Source of the DNA: Amaurobius ferox | Lineage: Eukaryota; Arthropoda; Arachnida; Araneae; Amaurobiidae | DNA: 64,000 nucleotides | Direction of reading: 5' to 3' | Assembly: GCA_951213105.1 (NCBI GenBank) | Contig: OX578136.1 | Location: forward strand, 151,796,678-151,860,677 | Shown: in pieces, positions 1-12,570 of the stretch | How positions within the stretch are numbered: the stretch's first letter is position 1 | Layout: the number at the start of each line of letters is the position of its first letter | Notes under the pieces: model-generated | Told to the model about the DNA's origin: nothing | Databases searched by the model: none | What the model saw: the letters and a program-made list of their open reading frames with translations, nothing else | Translations under genes and position numbers: made by a program

Positions 1-13
1 ATTATTTCACAAG

Positions 14-600
14 TCATGCCTTTATCATAACGTCATTATAACTCTTTTCAAAGTCGATGACTACAAAAAAGTACATTTCTATGAAGGGCCATTTTTATTG
101 ACACCTTCAGATATTTGAAACTCTAATTAACTGACAAATTTGTCTCATGAAGATTTTTATTATAAATAAATAATTTTAAATATAATTTTACGGATCATCA
201 TGTCTTTATCATGACTTCATTTTACGCTGAATAAGTTCAAAGTTGATGGCAAGAGTTTACATATCTGATCCAGATTGTCCTTTTTATTGGCATTCTCAGA
301 CTCTTTTAACTGCCATAAGAAGGTGACTTTACATGCTTAAGAATCCATTTTTTGTGAATATTTGCAATTTACTTCAGATAAATTTTTTCATTGATCATGT
401 TTTCATCATAAGTTTTTTCAAAGTTGGGCACAAAAATGTAAATTTCTGTAGATCGCCATTTCTTATTAGCATTTTAATATACTTTCCCTAAAAGTATTAA
501 TTTTTATTAATTGTTTATTGATTTATCTTTAGATTTGTAATTTTCAGTAGAAGGAAGCGTACATTTCTAAGGATCCATTTGTTGTGCGGGTTAAGATTTT
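14..600. repeat. Degenerate ~190-bp tandem array (about 3 units)
   Basis: Three diverged copies start at about 14, 198 and 395, each opening with a tcatg(c/t)..tt(t)atcat motif followed by a ttcaaagt(c/t)g block, then a run like gtacatttct, then ccattt(t/c)ttatt and a later aaggatcc/aagaatcc block. The spacings are 184 and 197 bases. No open frame is conserved between copies. The array probably continues left of the window. It could be a satellite or a dispersed element that was tandemly amplified. Confidence 0.6.
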
Positions 601-2398
601 TATTTATTTTTTCAGATGTTTTATGCATACTTGTGATCTTCATTTATGTCTTGTCCCAAGTTCTTACAATCAAAACTAATCCACAACGAATCTTCACCTA
701 TAATTTTCGCTATGGAGTCCAGTTCATTTAATAAAAATATGTATGCAATTTGGCATTATAATTATTCGCAATATTTTAATACTTAACTGACGAACTTGAC
801 GAACTTACAAACTTGATGCATTAGAAATTCTATACGCTATAGAAGCTGGCACAAGTTAATAAAACATTGATTTTCGTAACAGCTTATGAAACTCCAAAGT
901 TCGGATACTCCAGAAAACTTGCTTGTCTGCTGCATAGGTTTCCATCATGAAACATGCTTTGGAATTTGAAATTTCCCAAATTCAAAATAATTAACCTTAA
1001 AGAATAATTATATTAAAAATCTATATGGGGCAACAGCCTGTCTCCGTAACCCCTATTGACGACAGCGTTAAGTGTGCTTATTTGAAAGAACACAGGAATT
1101 TTAAGGATCCCCTAAATACAGAGGCTTTGGGACCTGCCATAAATCGGTCCCTACAAAATTCCACGAAAATGAGTCTTGATTAAAGTGTCTGTCCTCCAGA
1201 TCCTATCGATCGCATTTTATTTCTTCGCAAGGCGTCCCAGAACTTGCAGAAAATGCCCACTAATTGCGAAAGTGACATTCACAGCTAGAATAATGACACC
1301 TTCGTTGGCAACACCTCGTGAAGATAATCAACGTCTTCAGGACATAGAAGTGGTCGTAATTAGCTTACAGGAGGATTTTTAAGGAGAAGACCTTGGTGAC
1401 CGCCAGTCGAGGGATGTCAAACGAAGATATTAACGATAGGGAAATTAGCCTTTTTCGCTGTATGTTTTAACGACAACCATTTGTCACTGAATTGTAATTA
1501 TTGAAATATGATTAAAATGGCTAGATAGATACTTTCTTATATCGTTAAGCTATGTATCTCAAATGTGGAATTAATTAAGCTTTTGATTTAGAACTGCCAA
1601 AGGGCTAGAGGAATAAAATCGAGAAGAGAATAGTGGTGAAAAGGAGAGATACCATTCATTATACCTGTTTACGTTGCTATTTAAAATGGATACGATCGAT
1701 ATATATATCTATAGTAATACCGAAAAGGAAAGCTTAACAAAGTTTCCAAATGAAATTCATTCCATTAATTATTATTAAAGTGGAATTAAACTTAATAGAC
1801 TCCAATGTGCAATGTTCATTTAATAACCTTTAACTGTAAAACCTCCTTACATTCTTAATGGACATTTAACTGACTTTTAATTTCCAGTCCCCACTTATTT
1901 CCATTTAACTGACTTTTAATTTCCAGTCCCAAAAATTTATCTGGTTCTTCTATATTTATCTATAAATTGTGACAATTTTGGGAATGGTTAGGGAAATAAT
2001 TATTTTTGGATTACTGTAAAATGTGCAAGGTATACTGATATATATATATAGGCTTAAAATAAAGTCGACATGAAACTTAATTGTTTCGAGGATGTTTTAA
2101 TGCTTCCCATGCAATTGTAGTTACCTAACTGACGTATGACTGCTTTTTACAAAGAAATTGAGTAAATTCTTGTTTCAGCAGTTTGTTTTTGGTGTTATTC
2201 TTGGATTATTTATGTTTTATATATTCTTGCTGATTGGAATTTAAAATGTTTCTATACTCGCATGTGGGCCAAAATGTCAAGCACTGCTCTGCTAAGTAGT
2301 GAATTCGTACTCATACAATGAAAAGTAAATATTTGACAATTATAAAACCACTCCAAATGAAATTTACTGAAAGCATCCTTTTTATTAATCTAATATAC
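601..2398. other. AT-rich stretch without recognised gene
   Basis: Only short chance frames are seen. It holds a 29-bp exact direct repeat (1863-1891 and 1902-1930, period 39) and a short TA run near 2041-2050. No conserved coding block was recognised. Confidence 0.5.
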
Positions 2399-2546
2399 CT
2401 GAATCTATTATTTTTACTATTTTGACAGAAGTAGCGCAGATTTCACAACAATGAGATAATCTATCGTCAGCTCGTTCAGCTTTCCATTTCTCTTCGTCGC
2501 ACTTCAGTGGCTCTGGTCCGCCCCTGGGGTTGGGCTTTCCGCGCCC
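2399..2546 (-). CDS. Possible internal exon, unknown protein
   Basis: On the minus strand an AG acceptor (tcggcag, AG ending at 2547) opens a frame that stays open to a CAG/GTATAT donor (exon ends 2399). The 49-residue frame begins with basic and glycine/proline-rich residues, continues through a charged segment (LKCDEEKWKAERADD) and ends with two cysteine pairs (HCCEIC). The segment is much more GC-rich than its surroundings, which is the main reason to list it. I do not recognise the family. Its phase does not continue the phase-1 GATA exon at 13339, because that frame hits a stop. It could equally be a GC-rich noncoding element. Confidence 0.22.
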
Positions 2547-2599
2547 CTGCCGAGATCCCAGGCGGAACGGTGAACAGCAAAAACAAATCATTTTGAAGG

Positions 2600-4564
2600 A
2601 AAGTAGCGATTTTTCTTCGAAGTAGATGCTAATGGAGAGTCCCGGATGACACAGAATGAGGATACCCTCAGCATTGAACCTTACATTTTACAGGTCTATA
2701 ACCCCATGTAAATAATTTTTATTGGGATACGAAAAAGATCACAGGTCGTACTTGGCATCGGAATATACCATCTGAAGACAAACTGTACCTAAGAGGATAC
2801 ATTAGCACTAAGCAGGAGTGCCAATAACCGAGCAGTGGCATCAATGAATAAAAGTGAAGAAAAGTTTGTGGAAAAATTTATTTATAATGTTTTAATTTTT
2901 GTTTCTAAAGAACATAGTTGACGATGCTGGAAAGATCTTTTCAACCGCTGTGTGACATTTTGAAGTGGTTGAATAACAAAGAAATAACTATTATGTAATT
3001 GCGCATATCTTGATCCCTTTTTTTGCATGGAACAATATCCACCTTTTAGATATTTTATTTTTTTTCATCGTGCATATTAGATCCACATGAAATACTGTGA
3101 TGTGGTCAAATTTTTCAATACCAAATTTTAGCAGGCAAGGATACATTATTACCCCTTCCTTATAACAAAATATTCAGCATAACACTCGCACTAAAATAAT
3201 ATATCACCGATTTCAGACATATGGGAAGGAGCGATGTAGGCAGAAGGGAATATGGAGGCTAAAACCCCCAGCGGAAAAATTACATTAGTAAGATTCATAT
3301 TTGGCATATTTGTAAACAAAATTTAGTACTGTGACCCCTATTTTATTGTGCACTGCACCCCTTTCTGAGATCCTGGCTACGTTCTTTGATGAGAACAAAC
3401 ATGGAACTTCTTTAAGCGTGTGGGACAGTACGCGGTGTACTAATCCACGTTTGAAACCTCACTTGTCCATCTTAAATTTGTAACTTAGCGCATCGCTCCT
3501 ATGTTCATGAAAATAATAGTAAAAAAAAGGACCACGATTAGAAAACAGACTATCTTCTTTTGTGAGAATAGCAATTGTGTGGGAAAAGCAATATTACGTC
3601 GCTTAAAAAAAAAAATTTCGTGCACGTGAATCAACTTTTCCCTGCTTCTCAAATCGCCTTTAATCACTTTGAAAAAAAAAAAAAAAAAAAAAAAAAAACT
3701 GCAAAAGTTTTTCGAATAAAACTGGAATTAAGTTTAATATCCGAAATTTATTCGTTATCTTTGTTCTTATGCAAGAACCTAAAGTAAGTAATATTTATTA
3801 GCGAAGCTTCAAAACAGCTAGATACTAATGGAAGGGGGAGGAGGCACAAAAACGAACAATAAAAAACAAAATCCACTAACTGTTGAGGAAATTGAATTAA
3901 ACGCCAAAAGAGCGTTTTACAAGGAAGTATCTCGAGCTCCTTTCGTAATGAGCAAGAGTTATCTCCAGATTTTGGTAAAAATACCTGCTTATTAGACAGT
4001 TTTAATGCTAAAAGGAAGACAAGGGGATACATTAACGAGAAAAGCGATCTCCCTCCTGAAAAACAACGCCGATGGAACGAAAAAAAAATAAACAAAAATG
4101 GCGAAACGCAAATGAATGAATATTCATATTAATAACCGCGCCAGCCGAATGGTGAAACGTGTGAAAGCTCAATTTTAGAAGTTTCTGGACTGCTTCACTT
4201 GTGAAATTAAACAGTGAGAAAGAGATGGGGAGTTGTCGGTTAAAATGAGGATTAAGGGGTGGGTGGGCGAGAAAAAACCCGCCAAAGTGTAGAGATTCGC
4301 AGAGTATCGCCTCTTGCCATCAGCTATTTTTTCCCCCCGCTTTCCTTAATTTTTACCCATTCGTGTTTTTCTGCGTTTGCTTTTTCCACCACACAACATT
4401 CAATAATCATATTTTTAATGGATTACAGAGGTTGGTCCCCCTCGAAAATATGCGGATTACCAGAACAGACCATTGCTATTGCAATACAGGCTAGCAGGTA
4501 AAAATTCTGATGAGGGCAACACATGACTATTTTATTCACACTAGGTGACTTTGTAAAAAGAATC

Positions 4565-4596
<32 letters not shown>

Positions 4597-5024
4597 ATAT
4601 ATCTAACAAGTACAATCATAGTAACTATAACATAATGAAGTGAGTAAAGGCGCAAACTGCAGCACTTAATTCTCATTCACAATATATACCATAAAGGAAC
4701 AATTATATTTACAATTAAAGTAGGAAAAATCAAAAGAATGAAAGGTGTGCAAACGAGGGATCATTAATGTCTAGGGGGATTGTGACCCCTATTCCTGATT
4801 AAAAGCGTGCTTTTATTCCTAGGAAGCACTCTTAGAAACAGTGATCGCTCGAAGCAGTTCCAAAATGTGTATGGGAAAAAACAGAATCCCAGAGGAAACA
4901 AAATCCATGATTCTAAAACCAAGAAAGCCAGAATCGGCATAAAAAGAAGTCACCATCAGGGAACGAAAATATGAGAATATTTTAATATATATATATATAT
5001 ATTATATATATTTTATATATATTT

Positions 5025-5056
<32 letters not shown>
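2600..5056. other. AT-rich intergenic or intronic DNA with microsatellites
   Basis: It contains a poly-A tract (3671-3698), TA microsatellites (4565-4603 and 4987-5056) and no recognisable protein. An open frame ending at a GTAAAA donor-like site near 4498 has a Met at 4420 (MDYRGWSPSKICG...), but nothing supports expression. Confidence 0.45.
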
Positions 5057-5058
5057 AT

Positions 5059-5427
5059 TCCTATCCCATTAATATTGATTTTTACCCGTCTAACCTAGAA
5101 TTAATTCCTAATGAGCCTTGCGTTAGTCAAACTGTTAATTTTTTAGACCTAAAATTAGATACCCTCAATAATCATGTTATCACCAATCTATATGATAAAA
5201 AAGATTCTTACAACTTCTCTATCATAAAGCTGCTATCATATCAATCTTGTAATTCTATTCAATTGTTTAGAAACATCATTTTAAACCAGCTATTTCGAAT
5301 ACATCGTCTTTCTGATCCTCAGTTTCACTTTCTACACATCAATAAACTTAAACACATTTGTCAAAATTACCAATATCCGGAAGTATTTGTAAATAATATT
5401 ATTAATAATTTCAAATATACCACGTAA
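5059..5427 (+). pseudogene. Reverse transcriptase relic (C-terminal block)
   Basis: An open frame of 122 codons without an ATG start runs from the edge of a TA microsatellite to a TAA. It contains FLDLKLD, then an ITNLYDKKDSYNF block, then a leucine/isoleucine-rich segment and an NYQYP element. This order resembles the region just after the catalytic core of animal RTs that carry an FLDL...(I/L)YDKRDDFxF signature. Penelope-like elements have FLDV...YRKPT at the same place, so a Penelope-related or similar retroelement is inferred. The catalytic YxDD region is absent, so this is a 5'-truncated remnant. Exact family uncertain. Confidence 0.5.
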
Positions 5428-6216
5428 TAATTTTACACATGCATTATTTATCTTTGATTGGTTAACTCTTTTTTGAAAATTCACCCTTTCTTATCACCTC
5501 ACTTACCACTTGGCCTGAGTCTAATACTGTTTACTATTTTCGAATGACTATTTTCCTCTTGTCCTGAGTCCTATACTGATTACTATTTTTGAAAGTCTCC
5601 ATACATATTATGAATCGTTCAATTGTATTCACTCCGGTGCCCACTCGCATTGACGAAGTGAGGTGAAATGCTCAGTCACTAGTTTATCTTACACGTGGTG
5701 GTGCTATGCTTGAATTTTCCCATTTCTGTACAAGGAGGTATTGTTTTTCATAATTGTATAATTCAATTGATTTATTTTCTCCTTCCACTAGCCAGTAGAC
5801 AGTTCCAATGGTGTTTATAGTTAAATACTATCGCCATTGTCAGAAACTGGCTATTATATCGGTTTTAATTCGAATTGTATGGCTGTCCTGATGAGAATGC
5901 AATTTCGAACTAACCGCCATTTTTTGTGTAGTTTCAATTGCTTGTTCTCTATTCTTAATCTCTTATCCTGAGCTGTTTATTATTGCCTATTCTCATATTG
6001 CCGAGTTTTATTTTTATTTACTTTTATATACTTTAATTGTGATTTTTGAATCCTATTATTCTTCTCATCCCCCTTTCCATTATAGTGATATGTTACCTTC
6101 TATCCTTATCCTTAGTCTTGGCCTATAGTTACTCATTTGTAACAGATATGCTAGAGATGGGTTTTTTTTTTTGTACATACTGTAGTTTATGCATAATTTT
6201 CGATTAAAATCCTTCA

Positions 6217-6225
<9 letters not shown>
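5428..6225 (+). other. Possible 3' UTR of the RT relic
   Basis: No open frame. It has two tandem-like copies of a segment with tcctgagtc(c/t)(t/a)atactg..tactatttt (near 5510-5590), and it runs into a TA microsatellite at 6223-6254. It is assigned to the upstream RT relic only by position. Confidence 0.25.
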
Positions 6226-6259
<34 letters not shown>

Positions 6260-6353
6260 GAAAATACCGTGAAATATAATATTATAATATCATCAGCTCC
6301 CCCCGGCCATCTTTTGGTATATTGTTTCCATCCATACCTCTTTTCTTTTTGAA

Positions 6354-6402
<49 letters not shown>
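6223..6402. repeat. Paired TA microsatellites and poly-A
   Basis: TA runs at 6223-6254 and about 6371-6402 flank about 115 bases that end in a poly-A tract. The isoleucine/tyrosine-rich frame across them is a microsatellite artefact. Confidence 0.8.
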
Positions 6403-6405
<3 letters not shown>

Positions 6406-7515
6406 GAAAGTTAATTTAATTCTTGTGCAAATCAAAAGTTCTTAACGGTTTTTTCCCTTAAATGAAAATTTTAGTTTTAATCCGATATAATATAAAACCA
6501 GTTGTGAGTTGGCGAAATTTTGGCAGGTACTCCACGAAACTCTAAATACCATTAGAGTTATTTGCTGTTCGTGTTATGTTGTGAATTTAAATATTAGCAT
6601 AATTTACCACTTATTGTGCATTTTTAACACTTTCCAAAATAGTTGAAAAGTGTTTATAACTTTGTTCATTCTGTCTGTCCGTTCGCACGATAACTGCCGT
6701 AAAAATGACTTCATCAAAATGAAATTTTAGTATGCCGTTGAGACGGTCTGTGGGACATATGGGAATGTGAATGAATAATTCCATCCAATTAGTTTTGGAT
6801 TAAACCCTGCTTGAAAAAGTGAAATACATTAAACCCTATGGGACCTAATTTTTCAAACATTTTTTAAGCGAAGTTAAAATTCACAAGTAGTTGCTTCGAA
6901 AATTATAGGGATATTCAAATTATCCCATAAAATATATAATTTTTTTTAACAAAATGTGTTCAGTATTTTTTTAAATAAAAATTAAAATAATAATTACTTC
7001 CATATTATATGAAGAGATCACGTGACTCACTTCAAAATAAAATATGGCATCCATCTTTTTTTCCTAATGTAAAATTCGTGATCTTCAAAGTTCTTTTCAA
7101 ATGATCATCAAACTTTGAATATTTCTACAACGAAGCCTAATTTTAATGGATGCAGAATGTAAACAAATGATTGTAAGATGAGTTATATCAGAATTGCTGA
7201 ATTTTTTTCACCCAAAATTATTTAGCTCTGGAGTCTGGAATAAAAGTGATATGAATGAATTAGTCATTGATTTCACATAAAGAAGCAGACGATATTATAA
7301 CATTGCCTTTTTTGATGAAGTTTTAAGTTTCCAAGTAAAATAAATTATTGTACTGTGATAATTTTTAAAATATCACCGCTGAATGGATCGCATTTTAGAG
7401 ATGTTTAAATAAAATTGCATTTCAATTGGAAAGTGTTTCATAACCAATGCTTTATGCATGACTAATCTTTCTTGTTAAATTTCTTTCTAGTGTTTCGTTT
7501 AAATTTTCGACATTC

Positions 7516-8290
7516 TAGATTCTTAAATGCTTTTTTACTTTCCCTGCAATACATGGTAATGTATAGGGAAACTATTGGCATCTTGTTGAAAATCGCAACT
7601 CATATTTTCGGTGGATCTACACGTTTCGATACCTCTAGAATACGAAAATACTATTTTTAGTGTGCCATCTGTGTGTGTGTGTGTCTGTCTGTCTGTGCAA
7701 TGTATGTATCCACTCTAACTCAAAAACTAATGAACCGAATTTCATAAAATTTGGTCGGTAAGACCCTTGGGTGTAACCCTGGTGCTGATTAGTTTTGGTA
7801 CAATTCGGAAAAAAGGAACCCGCCTTTTTTTTTTTTGCGAAATGGCCCGCAAAAATCTCAAGTATTCACTCTAGCTGAAATACAAATTAACCAAATTTCA
7901 CGAAATTTGGTAGATATATCACATGTGGGATACTCTGGTGATTAGATTTTGGTACGATTCGGAAAATAACAACCTGCCTTCTTTTGCGAAATGGCCCGCA
8001 AAAATCCCCAATACTTAATTTTTGCTTTTTTTTTATACTTAATTTTTGACGAGGAAAAGAATGAGAACAACTCTATTACTCTAGGACTAACCGTTCTCGA
8101 TATATTTGAGATTTTTCGCATTTTTTTATGCCGCCTTTGGAAAAATATTCAGTTACCAAACAAAAGCAGAAATTGAATTAAAAATGCAAATTTAGTGTCA
8201 TTTTGTGCAATTAAACTCAATTTAATGGGTTCTTAAAGAAATAAAGAAAAGTGAATTTGAGTCTGCAGGGAAAGTTATGTGCTGCCCACA
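7516..8290 (+). repeat. Dispersed repeat family R1, copy 1
   Basis: The segment aligns by eye along its length with 41735-42545. Shared blocks are the hairpin-forming start (actttccctgca at 7537, its reverse complement at 8264-8275), a ctacacgttt block, a tgtgtgt run, two tandem blocks ending in aaatttggt(a/c)gg, and gtgctgcccac after the right repeat. The opposing 12-bp ends suggest a nonautonomous DNA element of about 739 bp. The left end also folds on itself (tttccct...agggaaa). No transposase is present. Confidence 0.6.
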
Positions 8291-8379
8291 CCAGATTTTT
8301 ATAATTGATTTCAAGTATTCCTTATAAAAACGTTTGGCTTTCTTCATTTCAACTATTTTGACAGACCGTACGGCTTAAC

Positions 8380-8760
8380 GAAATCCAACTGTCTGTAAAG
8401 CTGTGCAAAGCACTCTGGAAACAGTCTAATATGGAGATGTAGTTCAGAGTGACAGATAACGATCCTGCTGTAACAATTGGGTGGTCGAGGCAAACCACGT
8501 GACCATCTCGCAATGATCTAATGAAGGCGGATGGTTAAACGTATCCGAAATTATTAGCGTTCGTGCCGAGCTTAAATTGACAGGAGAAACAAATCCTGTT
8601 GTTGACTACTTTGGCATCCCATTCCAGCAATCCAGTTTCAGAGATCTATTTTCTGCAGTTAGAGCAAACCCGTCAGTTTACGTCAACGGCATCAGGCATT
8701 GTGACGTGAAATCTGGAAGTGCAAAACGGGAGTCAAACGCCGAATTGGGATTTGTTTAAA
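8380..8760 (+). other. Higher-complexity segment, function unknown
   Basis: It is less AT-rich than its surroundings and contains a 60-codon frame from 8577 (MTGETNPVVDYFG...). I see no known domain and no convincing splice-site pair. It could be a conserved noncoding element or an old repeat. Confidence 0.2.
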
Positions 8761-8919
8761 AGCATAAATATAGGATATGTGGATTGTCAAGTTTCCCAGC
8801 ATTACTATTTTTTTTTTGGAGAAGTGCAAAGTTACACGTTTAATCTCTCTAATAAAATATGGTGTATCATAAAGTCTTCATCCCATATTCAAATCATTAT
8901 TGCAGAAGAAAATAGCTGA

Positions 8920-10180
8920 TAATCTCAATTTGCATTGTTACCATTTTCTTTACATAATTAACAATGGTTTGCCAGATCTTTGTGATCAGAATGGTCACAG
9001 AACAGTTAAGGACAAACGCTAGACTGGACAGACTGAGTACCGGCTGGAAGCAAGTTACTTAATTGATGTATAATTTGTATTATTTCTTATAGTAATTGAA
9101 ATATTTGTGCAGATCAAAATTATCCCGCCATTTTTATTGTTCCGGTCCTCTCCTGCGGAATTTAATGCTTTAGTTGATCAAGTACCAGGCAATTCAGGAA
9201 AATAGGTATTCAAGCTGTTGTGCAATTTCTACCCCTTTTAATTAAACTGTCACTAAAGCTTACTAAAATCCTATACAGTTGAGGTAAAATTACCAAACAA
9301 CAATACTCGAATCCATTCAGCTCTTCTTAAAAATAGCACAAACTGAATATCGGAGTAGTCGCAGGCAATAACAATATAAATGCAAGTCACAGGGAAAATG
9401 TCAGTGATTTATATTTTATCGCAATTATCTACTATTACTAAGGTATTAATACGCAGGCAATAATATCAGAATTTGTTTGTAGGTATATAACTAAAAAATT
9501 GTTTTTTCATAGTCTGGATCTCAGGTGCGATAAAGCACTTTGACGAAAACCAAATCGCGATTTCAACAGCCAAAAACATTCTATAGTGGTTCAGATCTAT
9601 TTCTAACGCCAGTCAATCAACAATTTTAAATTTCAGGTTCAAGGTGAAAATAGTCGTCTATCTGCAGTGCTGCTTATGAACGAATAGAATAATCACTTGT
9701 CATTTCAGTGGATTATAATGTATGCAGGGCTGTAAATTGAGAACAAATGCCTTTTTTAACATGAAATTTGATGTAGTTTATTGGCGATTCAATAACAGAC
9801 CGGAACTATTTAAAGGAAGTGCTCTGGGTTGAACTTTAAAAATAGTAATAATTTTGGAGAATAAATAATATCTTCACATTAAGAAAATATAAATCATCCG
9901 GCATTTTCAGCAACTGGTGCACAAGGTGAAACCACACTGACGTGAGAGCAATCATTGCTAATAAAACTAATGTTGGTTTTGCTATTACCCAAATACTATT
10001 TACATTTTCAATTAAAAGCAAAATATTGTAAAAAATAAAAATAAAAATTGTAAAAATTAAAAGTAAAAAATTGTAAGAATAAACTTTCCTCCCTTTAATA
10101 GAATATTATTCTTGTCTGAACATCCCGAAATAAGTCAAAGCAGCATGGAACAAGTCCGAAATGAAGCAATAATATTCAAT
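8920..10180. other. AT-rich DNA, nothing recognised
   Basis: Only short chance frames and A-rich tracts (10020-10075) are seen. Confidence 0.5.
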
Positions 10181-10445
10181 AACAAGGATGGGGGGGGGGG
10201 GGCAGAAGAGTTTCTCTCGTCCGATCGTTCCGCGTTTCGCGTTCGGTAATTAGTGTTTCCCGAAATACAGGCGTCTTCGTTTTGACTAGCATCGAGTGAT
10301 GGTTCCTTTTTTGTTCGGGAAGAGAGATCGCTACACCCCCGCGAACAGACTGAATGCCCTGTCGATCCGATCGAGTGCGTGCAGTTATGACCTCTTTTTG
10401 ATGCTCAAGTCCTTCTCGTTAGCCTGATCTGTGCTGCCGTGAAAT
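10181..10445. promoter_or_regulatory. CpG-richer island, possible regulatory element
   Basis: A G-run (10191-10203) is followed by about 240 bases much richer in CG dinucleotides than the flanks (clusters such as ccgatcgttccgcg and cgatccgatcgag), with no long frame. On the gene model proposed here it lies in the intron downstream of the GATA exon. An intronic enhancer or an unrelated first exon are both possible. Confidence 0.3.
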
Positions 10446-10673
10446 TGTTCAAGTGTACTTTTAATATTAATACTCCACGTGCGACATTATCGTTTAGTAT
10501 GGTAAAACGTCCATATTACTATGCAACAGAATTCAACAATATTTCCCAAAATGCTTAGAAAAGTTTTCAGAACCTCTCCAAAACGCCTAGATGAACTTTT
10601 TACATACATGACGTCTAAAATCCCAAGTAAATATTAATCAGGTATCTTCAGAGACGAAAAAGGATGGGGAGAG

Positions 10674-10729
10674 TTTTAGCCTGCGGTGATATGGAAGCTT
10701 AACAGCTTCCATATCACCGCAGGCTAAAA
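10674..10729. repeat. Perfect 26-bp inverted repeat with 4-nt loop
   Basis: Bases 10674-10699 are exactly the reverse complement of 10704-10729, and the spacer is taac. The arms are moderately GC-rich (core cctgcggtgatatgg), so this is not a chance AT palindrome. It could be a recent fold-back duplication, a small transposon hairpin or a hairpin RNA. The loop is short for a typical pre-miRNA. Confidence 0.9.
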
Positions 10730-11235
10730 ACTTGGACAATTTCAATCTCTTCGTTAGTTGAAGTCCCAAAGATGTCCACAGAAAATCCTAAGGGTGAGTT
10801 TTAGATGATTTAATAAAATCATGATGGTATGTCTTGCTTAGGTCATCTTCATAAGTAAACTACATCATTAGTAAAAAAAATATAGAGAACTTCCGAAGAT
10901 GACATCCTGGTGAAATCCAAGACATCATGGTGTCATTAAGATCAAATCAGGACTTTCGGTGTATTAATACACTGGTGCGCAAATCTTTGGTCGCGAGGAT
11001 CTAAAAGGGGGCCGTCGAAATTTTTTTTAATGATAACATAGATGAAGAAAATTGTATTTATTTGTGTCTCAATATGTAGATTGCTGAAACATCACGTTAG
11101 GACTGTCAAATATTTTGGGTAATCTTTTTTATTAGTAGTGTTTTCTTGCTTCAAAAATATCCAAATAATATTTCTAGCTAGGTGAAACATTTTTACATTT
11201 TCAATTTCTAAGTGTAACTATTGGTGAATATGAAA

Positions 11236-11265
11236 TAAATATACATTTTTAAAAATGTATATTTA
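11236..11265. repeat. 30-bp perfect AT palindrome
   Basis: The two 15-base halves are exact reverse complements around tttttaaaaa. Composition is very AT-rich, so chance is possible. Confidence 0.7.
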
Positions 11266-12093
11266 ATTATAATTTTAAACTCATTTTATTTACATGATGG
11301 CCTGGGAATGAAACAATACATCAGTGGGGTCGAACCAACAAAAGAGGTACGCAGCACTGTGCTAATAGAATGCCAATATGTAGTCTATGTTTGTGATCGA
11401 ATTATTTAAAAACAATGAAGATACTTCTGAAAATGGATTTCATGGCATATTTTACAAACCATTATAATCACAGATTCTTCCAAATATGGGTATCGTTTCG
11501 AATAGTATAACCTTGAAACTTCGACATGCGATAATTTCATTATATTCATAAAATGCATTACTACTCATCTAAAATGATTCAGAGGAATTAGTATTCATTA
11601 AAAATAAAAATTAATGTTATCTATATTAAACGCTATCAAAAGATAACAGCTCTTACAAAATCCTATATTTCTGGTCCGAAATTACCAAATCAAAACATTT
11701 AATAGAGTTAAGACCTACGTACTTGGACACTAACGGTTGCAAAATATTTGTCCAGCTTATAGAAGTGTCCAGGTTATATATATGTATCTATACATGATAT
11801 GGATAAATACCGTTTTCAACAATTGTACCCCATTTACAGAAATAATTTGCATATAGAGATTAAGAATGACATAAATTAACACTAAGTGTTACTGACGTAT
11901 GGTCTTAAAGGATTGCAACTAGAAGTTTTATATAAAAAATTCGAGAATACTGTGACATACGTGACACAAAACCAGTAAAACATAACAGACACACGCGTAT
12001 CTCCAAGTACTTCAAGATTCCCATAACGTCTATCAGAGTGATATAAAAACAAAGCAATTATACGAAACTTGGTTGCTGTATGCCCAAGAAACC

Positions 12094-12188
12094 TCAATAC
12101 AGTGTAAGATAAAAAATTTCTTCCAGGTCTTCAATGTCAACATCCTCTTCAAGCATGTCTCCACTCATTAGAGATAGTACGTCAAAAG
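12094..12188 (-). CDS. Possible short acidic terminal exon
   Basis: On the minus strand a pyrimidine-rich tract and CAG acceptor (AG at 12190-12189) open about 30 codons reading FDVLSLMSGDMLEEDVDIED... and ending at a TGA (12096-12094). The peptide is strongly acidic, and the acceptor has a T-rich tract. No matching donor or family is recognised. A degraded transposase N terminus is an alternative. Confidence 0.18.
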
Positions 12189-12284
12189 CTGGACAAAGTA
12201 CCGGGTTAAGAAATGAATTAAGAAAAACAATTAGTAAAAAAAGTGGTAGACAATTTCGTGGTACACACACTTTTCAGCGAGTAT

Positions 12285-12500
12285 AATTGGGGGCACGCGA
12301 AAAACGCCTTTGTGGCTTTCAATGCCAGTCGTCAGAAGGGGGAAAATAATTAGCAGGAAGGCCGTTCGCGAAAACAATTGACCTATCTGTCATTCGTAAC
12401 AGCTCTGACAAGAAGGTTCCATAGACGCTGCAAAGATTTTCTTCGGGACACTTCAAAGTAACAAACAGTGGCGTAAGAGTCGCGGTAAAGAATAACGAAT
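12285..12500. promoter_or_regulatory. GC-richer intronic patch, candidate enhancer
   Basis: About 215 bases with CpGs, a caattgacc element and tgtcattc/tctgacaag motifs lie about 0.8 kb downstream of the GATA exon on its strand. Function is inferred only from composition and position. Confidence 0.22.
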
Positions 12501-12570
12501 CTTAAAATATTTTTCAGAGCTTACAGTAAAAGACGCTGTACTATACTGCATAGTGGATTCTTAACACGTT

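Noticed and set aside
2399..2546. A further exon of the GATA gene
   Set aside because: The GATA donor is phase 1, and reading this segment in the required phase meets a stop.
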